From contig CAZVDE010000046.1 in the NCBI GenBank assembly GCA_964626065.1, positions 1-13,221 on the forward strand: 13,221 bases of DNA, in the 5' to 3' direction. Made by a program: the position numbers and the translations under genes. Below, piece after piece: positions 1 to 6,006 of this stretch. Each line of letters starts with the position of its first letter. Position 1 is the first letter of the stretch. The notes beneath the pieces were generated by a model. It was not told the origin of the DNA. It made no database searches and saw nothing but the letters and a program-made list of their open reading frames with translations. The stretch comes from UBA3910 sp964626065. GTDB lineage: Bacteria; Bacillota; Limnochordia; Darwinibacteriales; Darwinibacteriaceae.

Positions 1-682
1 TGCTGTGGTGTTCCCTGTGCAGCGTATAGCCAAGCTGCAGCACAAATTGTTCCTGCTTATACCAGAGCCTGATTGCCGCTTGGCGCCAGCTTGCCCCGGA
101 AAAACCAACTCCTAAGTGCGCCTTTACTTTGGGCAGGGGGGTAAAGGTAGTATAAACCTCGCTCTGCCATGCTTCGCCCGGGCTTGTTTCCGCACCCACC
201 ATGAGCGAGTCGCTGATTGTGAGTGTGGCACCGAGAGAAACGGACGCCTGCTGCCCGCTCCCTTCCGGCCGGGGGACGATGGGCACTTCGTGCACCGCAA
301 GCGTGACGGCCACCGGCCCCGCGCTATAGCCCGCACCCAGATCGATTGTTACTTCTCCGTCCGCACGATGAACGCCCGCACCGACAGTAAAGTTTTCATA
401 TTCTTTAACGGCAATAAACGCAATTCTGCTCGGGGTGTCCTCGCCTCCGGCCTGCAGGGCGAGGGCGCCGTAGCCTTGCGCGAACCGATCGTGTTCCGCA
501 TAGATGAGGTGAAACTGCCCGGAGTCGGAGGCATAACCGCCGTATACGATCTGGCAGTCTCCTATTTCAGATAGGAACAAGGGATTCTGCAGTGCCCGAT
601 CGGGAGTGAATGCGGCTGCGGGGCAGGCAGCGGCAATTAGAGTAATAACCGAGATCGCTATCAGCCGTTGCGTGAATTTCAC
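1..682 (-). CDS. Probable outer-membrane beta-barrel protein, 3' end outside window
   Basis: A GTG-started reading frame follows the secretin by three bases and stays open to the window edge (227 codons, C-terminus missing). It begins with a clear signal peptide: Lys and Arg near the start, a hydrophobic stretch (LIAISVITLIAAA), then PAAA as a likely cleavage site near residue 23. The mature part has no further hydrophobic segment. It shows many short alternating strands separated by Gly/Asp/Ser turns, such as FTVGAGVHRADGEVTIDLGAGYS and later VKAHLGVGFSG. This is the texture of a beta-barrel or other all-beta envelope protein. GAGGGGG at 694-700 is a plausible, slightly distant ribosome binding site. 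The frame is the secretin's own frame beyond its TAA, so GTG is the first usable start. The gene is last of five in a minus-strand operon, and a role with the secretin at the outer membrane is inferred. I do not recognise a family. Confidence 0.72.
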   Translation of the reverse strand, partial: MKFTQRLIAISVITLIAAACPAAAFTPDRALQNPLFLSEIGDCQIVYGGYASDSGQFHLIYAEHDRFAQGYGALALQAGGEDTPSRIAFIAVKEYENFTVGAGVHRADGEVTIDLGAGYSAGPVAVTLAVHEVPIVPRPEGSGQQASVSLGATLTISDSLMVGAETSPGEAWQSEVYTTFTPLPKVKAHLGVGFSGASWRQAAIRLWYKQEQFVLQLGYTLHREHHS

Positions 683-685
683 TGT

Positions 686-1909
686 TTAGTCAACCCCCTC
701 GATGATATGTGGTGTGACCATGATTATGACTTCCGTTTCGTTCCTTTCATGCTTTTCTGAGCGAAACAGCCTGCCCAATAGGGGAATATCGCCCAAGAGG
801 GGAACTTTGCCCATGCTTGTACTCTCGAATTCATTGACCAGGCCGCCTAGGACAAATGTTTCCTCATTGCGGATGCGTACCGAAGTGGCGGCGCGCCGGC
901 TGGAAACGATGGGGTAGCCGTCTTGGTTGAACCCCGTGATTTGGCTCACTTCCGGTTCCAGTTTGACTGTGATTTCGCCGCTGGGGGCAATTCGGGCCAA
1001 GAAATTCAAGGTGACACCGCTTTTAATAATCACGCGCTGCCTAGTCAGGGTCCCGGTCGTAGATTCCGTTTCCACGATAAATGACTGCTCTTGGCCTAAA
1101 AAGATGTTGGCTTCGTGGCCGTCCAGGGCCACAATCCTGGGATTGGCATGCACTTTGGCTTTACCCGCTTCGACCATGGGTTTTAAAGACATCAAAAATC
1201 CGGCAGCACCCTTGACGTAATCGTAAGTGAAGGTGGACACTGCCCGAAGGGCCGAGACAACGAGGCCCAGCTCGCCCGTTGAGGCGGCCTCCGATTTGGC
1301 GCTTTTCCACTGCCATTCCGTTCCCAGCGCTTTGCGGGCGTCATCCGTAAGTTCAATGATCAGCACTTCCAGCATGACCTGGCGTACAGGTGCATCAATG
1401 CCGGCAATGTCCAGCGAAATGCGGCGGATCATCTCCGGTGAGCCGGTAACGACCAAGGTGTTAAAGACACTATCAACCTTAACAAAGGGCCGATAGTATT
1501 CAGATAGTAAATCCGCCACCGTTTTGGCCGGAAGGTAGTTGGTTTTGAAGATCGCGGTATCACTTAACAGAGTGAAAGAAGGGTTTTTCAGATCAATGGC
1601 GCCCACTAGATAATATCCCGCTTCCATGTAGCGGAAGGTGAACCCCAGGGGGACACAGATGCGGCTCAGCGCATCTTCCAGAGGTAGGTCGGTAAACTCG
1701 GTGGTGATAAAACCCGAGACGGTGCTGTCGGCAATAATCGGTATACCGCTCTGTACCGCAATGTCGTTTAAAGCATCTAAGACGTAGCTGTCGTAAAACA
1801 CGTTGGAAACCAAGACATCCGCGAACTCTTTTGCCAAGCCCGGCGCTGCCAGGGCCAGCAGTACGCATAAAATCGCTGTGCAGGCTCGCATCATTCGTTT
1901 ATTGATCAT
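686..1909 (-). CDS. Short secretin (type II/III secretion or PilQ-like outer-membrane channel)
   Basis: This 407-residue protein is a secretin, the family that forms multimeric gated outer-membrane channels. A signal peptide ends near residue 26 (APGLA). Residues about 30-103 fit the STN/N0 domain, and 115-175 fit one N1 (NolW-like) domain, including the typical stretch VDSVFNTLVVTGSPEMI. Residues about 177-405 are the secretin domain, with HANPRIVALDGHEA and the diagnostic C-terminal signature VPLLGDIPLLGRLF at about 369-382. With only two N-domains and no pilotin-binding tail it is shorter than GspD or PilQ (usually over 600 residues). It overlaps the upstream gene by 11 bases, which implies translational coupling, and AGGGGG lies upstream of the ATG. 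No ATPase, inner-membrane platform or PilMNOP gene is visible here. Family assignment is firm; the system it serves is unknown. Confidence 0.95.
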   Translation of the reverse strand: MINKRMMRACTAILCVLLALAAPGLAKEFADVLVSNVFYDSYVLDALNDIAVQSGIPIIADSTVSGFITTEFTDLPLEDALSRICVPLGFTFRYMEAGYYLVGAIDLKNPSFTLLSDTAIFKTNYLPAKTVADLLSEYYRPFVKVDSVFNTLVVTGSPEMIRRISLDIAGIDAPVRQVMLEVLIIELTDDARKALGTEWQWKSAKSEAASTGELGLVVSALRAVSTFTYDYVKGAAGFLMSLKPMVEAGKAKVHANPRIVALDGHEANIFLGQEQSFIVETESTTGTLTRQRVIIKSGVTLNFLARIAPSGEITVKLEPEVSQITGFNQDGYPIVSSRRAATSVRIRNEETFVLGGLVNEFESTSMGKVPLLGDIPLLGRLFRSEKHERNETEVIIMVTPHIIEGVD

Positions 1910-3548
1910 CTTCCATACCCCCTATACTTATTCCCAGCCGCCCGATAGCGGGTTCTTTTCCTCCATAATCAACTCTGATTATCACTTGATATTCTCCCTG
2001 CTCCAGATCGGTTGGCAGCATGAAACTGAAAAGGCGCTCCGTTCCCGGAAGCACGGGGTTAGCGCCCAAGGGCAGATTGACCGCGGCCATCGTTTCTGTT
2101 CGGCCGGCGATAATTCGCCCTTCTTCTGCTTCCTGCTGTGGGTGGATTTGATTGAGTACCAACTCCACCCGGGGGATTATGGCCGCTGCCCCTATGTTGC
2201 TAAGCAGCGTGTCCACCGTGAGGCCGCCCGCAACCTTTTCGGCGCTGATGATCCGGACGGTACCCGCTTTACTCATGTCTGCCCCTAAAACACCTAGAAG
2301 GTTGATCCCCGCTTCAACGCTGGAGCCGTCATCTGTTACCGATTTAAACAGGATATCGCTGAAAACGCATTCTGCAAGTTCCCGTGGGGGACGCAGCGTG
2401 AGGCGAATGCGCTGCGTCCGGCCGGGCAAAACGGAAAACGAGGCGGGGCTGATCTCAATCCACGGAAGCGGTTCAGCCCTTTCCTCCACCGGTATAAGAT
2501 TGCCGTAAAGATCAAACTCCAGGGGAAACACGAAACTTTCCAGGTCAATTTTTTCTTCCCCGTGATTTGTAATCTGCAGCACAGCGCTTTGAAAAGCCCC
2601 GGGCCGCAGGGTCATTTCCAGATTATCCGGTTCCACGCTGAAGTGCGAAAAGGTAGTGGGCGACTGGCTCATGGCGCTGCTTTTCACATCCAACTCGCCT
2701 AGGCTGAAATCGGTGGTGACAATTAAGGGCCTGCGCCCTCCGTACTCTATCACCGCTCTTGCAGTATAATCACCGGGCGCCAGTGTGCGGGGCATCACCG
2801 TTTGCAGCTGAACGGTGGCGGTGGGAAGGATCACGCCTCGGCCTCCGCCCAAGGGATGGCGGGCAACCGTTCTGCCCTCAGCGGTGGTCAGCAGCAGTGA
2901 ACCCCGTGTGACAATATGTACGTTGCCCCCGTTGGTTACCGCGGCTGTAAAGACTATGGCATCGGAGCCCACGTAAGGGCGCAGCTGCGGAAATTCTTCG
3001 GAAGGTAAAACGGATAGGGATTCCACATAGGCTTCACGCCGCAAATTAGAACCTTCAACGGTGATTTCAAAGAAACTGGCAACTTGGAAGGTGAACAGCG
3101 TGGCGCCAAGCTGATCGGTTTCTGCTTCGGCCGCTTCCGGCACAATCGTAAAGGTTATGGCACCGTAACGGCCGCCCGCAATTCCCCTGGGGACGGACAC
3201 GGTCACGAGTGCCTCCGCGCTGCCTCCCGGAGGTATGACCAGCCTTTGGGGCGAAACTTCGATGAATTGGGCCAGGCTGTGCGGCGTACTTCCGGGCGGC
3301 TTTAAGTGGTAGATTCCGTTTAGGTCTTCCATTACATCGGCCGCGGACACCTGCAGCACAATTTCGTTATATTTATCGGAGTTGTCCAGGTTGATCACCT
3401 GTGTTAAAGTTTGGCCCGCCCTCATAACCTTTTCAACAAGAATGGGATCAAGGGAGATGGCCGGGCCCTGCGCCCGAACAGAGGTATAAAATAAAAACAG
3501 CATGCAGATGGTTACTAGGCAAATTCGTGTCATTTTTGTTGCTGACAC
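1899..3548 (-). CDS. Secreted protein with duplicated PapD/DUF916-like and beta-sandwich modules
   Basis: From the GTG at 3548 the product has 549 residues, with a signal peptide (residues about 1-26) cleaved after VRA. The mature protein is an A-B-A'-B' tandem duplication. Module A (about 30-138) and A' (303-405) both begin with S-[LV]-[DE]-P and contain a pair of similar motifs, FIEVSPQRLVIPPG and WIEISPASFSVLPG. B (170-285) and B' (430-545) share GDYTARAVIEYGG and GEYQVIIRVDYGG. The A modules resemble the Ig-like fold of PapD chaperones and the DUF916 domain of WxL systems; I infer this from their layout, not from a search. The gene lies between secreted proteins and a secretin, so a chaperone or scaffold for exported subunits is the best guess. 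The frame is open further upstream to 3650, but that extension runs through a hairpin, and the RBS and signal peptide favour 3548. Confidence 0.82.
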   Translation of the reverse strand: MSATKMTRICLVTICMLFLFYTSVRAQGPAISLDPILVEKVMRAGQTLTQVINLDNSDKYNEIVLQVSAADVMEDLNGIYHLKPPGSTPHSLAQFIEVSPQRLVIPPGGSAEALVTVSVPRGIAGGRYGAITFTIVPEAAEAETDQLGATLFTFQVASFFEITVEGSNLRREAYVESLSVLPSEEFPQLRPYVGSDAIVFTAAVTNGGNVHIVTRGSLLLTTAEGRTVARHPLGGGRGVILPTATVQLQTVMPRTLAPGDYTARAVIEYGGRRPLIVTTDFSLGELDVKSSAMSQSPTTFSHFSVEPDNLEMTLRPGAFQSAVLQITNHGEEKIDLESFVFPLEFDLYGNLIPVEERAEPLPWIEISPASFSVLPGRTQRIRLTLRPPRELAECVFSDILFKSVTDDGSSVEAGINLLGVLGADMSKAGTVRIISAEKVAGGLTVDTLLSNIGAAAIIPRVELVLNQIHPQQEAEEGRIIAGRTETMAAVNLPLGANPVLPGTERLFSFMLPTDLEQGEYQVIIRVDYGGKEPAIGRLGISIGGMEDDQ

Positions 3549-3557
3549 AGCACACAC

Positions 3558-3565
3558 TCCCCTCA
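3558..3565 (-). promoter_or_regulatory. Ribosome binding site selecting the GTG at 3548
   Basis: GAGGGGAG on the minus strand lies nine bases before the GTG at 3548. The ATG further in (3533) is 24 bases away, and the upstream ATG at 3566 would place the site inside the coding region. The site therefore supports the GTG start, which also gives a compact signal peptide. Confidence 0.6.
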
Positions 3566-3620
3566 TCCCGGCGGTGCCGGGGGACATAGCTTTTTCGCTC
3601 GATTTAGGTCTTAAGCAGAG

Positions 3621-3652
3621 GCTTGCCGGGGACTGTCTTTGCCCCGGCAAGC
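3621..3652 (-). other. Intercistronic hairpin (perfect 11-bp stem)
   Basis: GCTTGCCGGGG and CCCCGGCAAGC form a perfect 11-bp GC-rich stem around a 10-base loop. The hairpin sits 36 bases after the stop of the small secreted-protein gene (3689) and before the next start (3548). No run of T follows on either strand, so it is not a standard Rho-independent terminator. In a minus-strand transcript it could block 3' exonucleases or cause partial termination, which would let the two upstream subunit genes be expressed above the channel genes. The structure is seen directly; the role is inferred. Confidence 0.7.
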
Positions 3653-3688
3653 CTGTCTAGCTCGTCAACGTATTACCTACGCCGGCGT

Positions 3689-4363
3689 TTAATAATTGTA
3701 CGTGGCCGAATGCAAACCGTTGACAACCCACGGCTTCTGGCTGGCCAGGGTAACGGTAACGGTGCCCGAATTGCTGTAGAAAGGAACTTTCGCCGAGTGG
3801 CAGGGAACAACTTCAATCATATTCCACAGTTTGAAGTTCTGGCCATCGTTATGCAAAAGCTCACTGTCGGGAACCTGGATGTCGGGAAGTTCGGCTGCAT
3901 ACCAGCCGGACCAGTCGCCTAAAGTCGACATGGGGCCTGCGCCGCTGCCCAAATCATAGCCATACCAAGTGGCGATTTCCGGATTGATGGCTACTTCAGC
4001 ATCGCTCGCCTGCAGCGGGCCGAAGCCTTCGAAATGAATGAGCACATCGCCGTTGCTGCGGATTTGGCCGCCGATGCAGTCTGCAAAGTACGTGCCGGGT
4101 TTACGGACATACCAGCGCCACTGTGTGCCGTTTACGAACAGATCCAACCACTGGGCAACTTCGGCTTTTGTTTCCCACTCGATGATCTGGGTGTTGTTGC
4201 ACTGTTTGTTATGGGAGCCGCCGGTATACGCCCTGGCCTGCTCGGTTTCTTCCATTGTTTCGCCCACAATCCATACGGTAACCCGGTTTGCCGCCAATAC
4301 GGTTCCGCTCAGCAGCCCAACCACGAGAGCGGCTACAACTGTAAACAATACGACTTTTTTCAT
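3689..4363 (-). CDS. Small secreted protein sharing a C-terminal module with its upstream neighbour
   Basis: This 224-residue product has a textbook signal peptide (MKKVVLFTVVAALVVGLLSGTVLA) cleaved near residue 24. The rest has no membrane segment and is rich in aromatic and small residues. Residues about 61-210 align by eye with the C-terminus of the protein encoded just upstream. Paired motifs are WYVRKPG (84-90) with WYIRRPG, GGQIRS with DGVIRT, FKLW (177-180) with FSMW, and YSNSGTVTVTL (196-206) with YHNKGVITFTL. Three cysteines (55, 96, 188) could allow one disulphide. AAGGGGG eight bases before the ATG is a strong ribosome binding site, and the 42-base gap to the upstream gene supports one transcript. 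It is most likely an exported structural or surface subunit. No known family is recognised. Confidence 0.85.
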   Translation of the reverse strand: MKKVVLFTVVAALVVGLLSGTVLAANRVTVWIVGETMEETEQARAYTGGSHNKQCNNTQIIEWETKAEVAQWLDLFVNGTQWRWYVRKPGTYFADCIGGQIRSNGDVLIHFEGFGPLQASDAEVAINPEIATWYGYDLGSGAGPMSTLGDWSGWYAAELPDIQVPDSELLHNDGQNFKLWNMIEVVPCHSAKVPFYSNSGTVTVTLASQKPWVVNGLHSATYNY

Positions 4364-4405
4364 TCTTATTTCCCCCTTTTTGTTTTGCTTTTTATGTCTT
4401 TCCGT

Positions 4406-5662
4406 CTATTTGAAATCAATCGCCTGGTGAACCTGGCTGTTAACCAGAGTAAACGTAATCACCCCCTTGTTGTGATAAGTACCGGTGCTTTGTAAACCGG
4501 TAACAACCCTCTGCCACATACTGAAAGCTGTTTCGGTTCCCGCCGCTGCGGTTAATTCCAGCTCAACATTCCCATTCAGGGTGGAAGGGGTGAGCCAATC
4601 ACCCGGCTGCAGTGCCGTACCAAGTGAATAGAATACCGGAATTGCCTGGTTTGCCTCCGAGATTAAATCGCCGAATTCGCTGAATGTTACCCCCACCTTG
4701 ATCTCAGGCGAACCGGTGCGGATTACCCCATCAAAGGCTTTGGCGCAGAAATCCCCCGGCCGGCGAATATACCAAGCGATCCGGGCGGTGGATATTTCCA
4801 GGGAGATAGCCGCTTCGTTTTCCTCGCTGATCCTAGCCATAAACTGCCAATCGTTTTGAAAGCGGTGGTCTTTACCCGGCACGCCATCCTGCGTGAAATG
4901 CAGTTTGCCGCCGGAATTCAGTTTATACTTCCAACCCTTGTCATCTCTCTCGCCTGCGGCGTTCTGCCTGGTGGCTACCACCCAGGAGATTCGGGCCCTT
5001 TGCTCGGGTTCCAAACGTATATTCTGCCATTCAAAGCTGTTCCGCCCCGTTGTGTTTACTTGTAAGGTGCCGTTAGCGGTATTACCCGGGACCGTTTCTA
5101 TCGTCCAAGACTCAATGGCCAATTCCGGACCAAAACGGTCCTCGACCCTAGCCACATTCATGCCTAAAGCGGTATTGTTCACGATTTCATAGGTGAACTG
5201 CCATTTGACCACTACCTTTTGGGCGGGGAGCAGGAAAACACGTTCTCCGGGTACCCACCGGGCACTGCCACTGCTGCCGGGAAGAGCGGCCGCCGTGATT
5301 TTGAAGATCCCGTCCTCACTCAGATACTCGGGGGAATCTTCTTCCGGCCCATTTAGGCTGAAAGCGGCCGGCTGCCCATAGGCGGACGCCCCATAAGCCT
5401 GCCTTCCGTTATCGTCAATTTGGATAATGACCGTCCCCAAAATTGAGGAAATGCTATTCGTGTTCCCCAAGGAGGAGCCGCCTTCATCCATTCGTTCGAT
5501 TGAGGCTTTGTCTCCACCCCGATCTTGGATCCATTCTCCCGTTTCCTCATCAAGCCAGTAGACATCGCCGTAGCCGAATTCCCCCCGGGCTGTGCAAGAG
5601 AGGGCTAACAGGAAAGCCACTATCGTTATTATCAAGTAAAATGCCTTCTGATCTCGGGTCAT
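4406..5662 (-). CDS. Secreted protein with DUF11-like domain plus shared C-terminal module
   Basis: Starting at the ATG at 5662 the product has 418 residues and opens the operon. Its N-terminal hydrophobic segment (FYLIITIVAFLLALSC) is a signal peptide, probably cleaved near ARG|E; the LALSC sequence is only an imperfect lipobox. Residues about 45-90 are Ser/Gly/Asn-rich and probably flexible. Residues about 151-233 fit a DUF11-like beta-sandwich (KVVVKWQFTYEIVNNT, later VEDRFGPEL), as found in surface and adhesin-type proteins. Residues about 273-406 form the module repeated in the next gene (WYIRRPG at 297-303, FSMW at 380-383, YHNKGVITFTL at 396-406). A longer frame upstream is open to 5713 but lacks a good ribosome binding site. 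The protein is likely an exported larger or tip subunit of the same surface structure; function is inferred from context only. Confidence 0.85.
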   Translation of the reverse strand: MTRDQKAFYLIITIVAFLLALSCTARGEFGYGDVYWLDEETGEWIQDRGGDKASIERMDEGGSSLGNTNSISSILGTVIIQIDDNGRQAYGASAYGQPAAFSLNGPEEDSPEYLSEDGIFKITAAALPGSSGSARWVPGERVFLLPAQKVVVKWQFTYEIVNNTALGMNVARVEDRFGPELAIESWTIETVPGNTANGTLQVNTTGRNSFEWQNIRLEPEQRARISWVVATRQNAAGERDDKGWKYKLNSGGKLHFTQDGVPGKDHRFQNDWQFMARISEENEAAISLEISTARIAWYIRRPGDFCAKAFDGVIRTGSPEIKVGVTFSEFGDLISEANQAIPVFYSLGTALQPGDWLTPSTLNGNVELELTAAAGTETAFSMWQRVVTGLQSTGTYHNKGVITFTLVNSQVHQAIDFK

Positions 5663-5669
5663 GCCACTG

Positions 5670-5676
5670 CCTCCTT
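5670..5676 (-). promoter_or_regulatory. Ribosome binding site selecting the start at 5662
   Basis: AAGGAGG on the minus strand stands seven bases before the ATG at 5662, the ideal spacing. It decides against the upstream in-frame ATG at 5713, which would add 17 polar residues before the signal peptide. Confidence 0.8.
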
Positions 5677-5736
5677 CTGCTGCCTGTAGGCGCCTTTCCG
5701 GGTGTTCGTTCAATCTGCTGCTGATCTTTGGTTTTA

Positions 5737-5742
5737 ATTTAA
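5737..5742 (-). promoter_or_regulatory. Candidate -10 box of the secretin operon
   Basis: TTAAAT on the minus strand lies nine bases downstream of the last TCGAG-like repeat (seven if the repeat is counted as a heptamer). No good -35 box is present at the normal distance, as expected of a promoter that needs an activator bound there. The transcript would start near 5730, giving a leader of about 68 nt before the ATG at 5662. The match to TATAAT is only four of six, so the support comes mainly from its position relative to the repeats. Confidence 0.45.
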
Positions 5743-5751
5743 CATGGCGAG

Positions 5752-5795
5752 CTTGAAATTAACTCGAAGCGATCTCTAATTATTCTCGAAAAGCA
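5752..5795 (-). promoter_or_regulatory. Four 11-bp direct repeats: candidate SARP/BTAD activator operator
   Basis: On the minus strand TCGAG (5789-5785), TAGAG (5778-5774), TCGAG (5767-5763) and TCAAG (5756-5752) recur at exactly 11 bp, one helical turn. The six bases between them are AT-rich and not conserved. Streptomyces SARP activators such as ActII-ORF4 and DnrI are known to bind TCGAG-type heptamers repeated at 11 or 22 bp, placed about 8 bp before the -10 box. This array has the same motif, the same period and the same orientation toward the minus-strand operon. A gene for a SARP/BTAD protein begins about 210 bp away in the opposite direction. The repeats are seen directly; the assignment to this regulator is inferred. 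Confidence 0.7.
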
Positions 5796-5852
5796 AAGAA
5801 TTTATGGGCATAAAAAAAGCCCTTTGCCGGGGTGTTTACGAGGATATGTTAA

Positions 5853-5881
5853 TTTTTATGAACTGCAGTAAAAGGGGTCAA
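5853..5881 (-). promoter_or_regulatory. Possible second, distal promoter for the secretin operon
   Basis: TTGACC (5881-5876) and TAAAAA (5858-5853) on the minus strand are separated by 17 bp, a fair sigma-A-type pair (5/6 and 4/6). Transcription would begin near 5846 and run through the TCGAG repeats, so an activator bound there might act as a roadblock to this promoter. It competes with the repeat-linked promoter nearer the gene; I cannot tell which is used. Confidence 0.35.
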
Positions 5882-5903
5882 AAAAGGGCAAAGGCGGCTT
5901 TGT

Positions 5904-5945
5904 AAAGCGGTTTCGGCGAAAATCCGCTTTATTCCGTTTTTGCCG
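5904..5945 (+). other. Two overlapping, mutually exclusive hairpins upstream of the regulator gene
   Basis: AAAGCGGTTTC (5904-5914) pairs with GAAA-AT-CCGCTTT (5918-5930) around a GGC loop, with an AT bulge. The alternative is CGGCGAAAA (5914-5922) pairing with TTTTTGCCG (5937-5945), a 9-bp stem with one G-T pair. The two structures share 5914-5922, so only one can form at a time. The region ends about 60 bases before the regulator's likely ATG. It could be an attenuator or translation switch for the regulator, or simply the divergent promoter zone. The rest of the 5663-6006 gap holds the operator and promoters listed here and no gene. Confidence 0.45.
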
Positions 5946-5993
5946 AAAAAAGGGTTTGGCCCGCGGGCGTCGAATAAACATGCACCACAATTT

Positions 5994-5998
5994 AGGGG
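5994..5998 (+). promoter_or_regulatory. Ribosome binding site selecting the regulator start at 6007
   Basis: AGGGG lies eight bases before the ATG at 6007. The upstream in-frame TTG (5956) and ATG (5980) lack a comparable site, and a start at 6007 places the winged-helix domain close to the N-terminus, as is usual in this family. Confidence 0.6.
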
Positions 5999-6006
5999 CG
6001 AAAAAG

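Noticed and set aside
116..574. Plus-strand 152-codon frame
   Set aside because: It is antisense to the signal-peptide-bearing barrel-like frame and has no recognisable protein features.
3549..3650. Longer start for the chaperone-like protein at ATG 3650
   Set aside because: It would begin inside the 11-bp hairpin stem, lacks a ribosome binding site, and buries the signal peptide behind about 34 polar residues.
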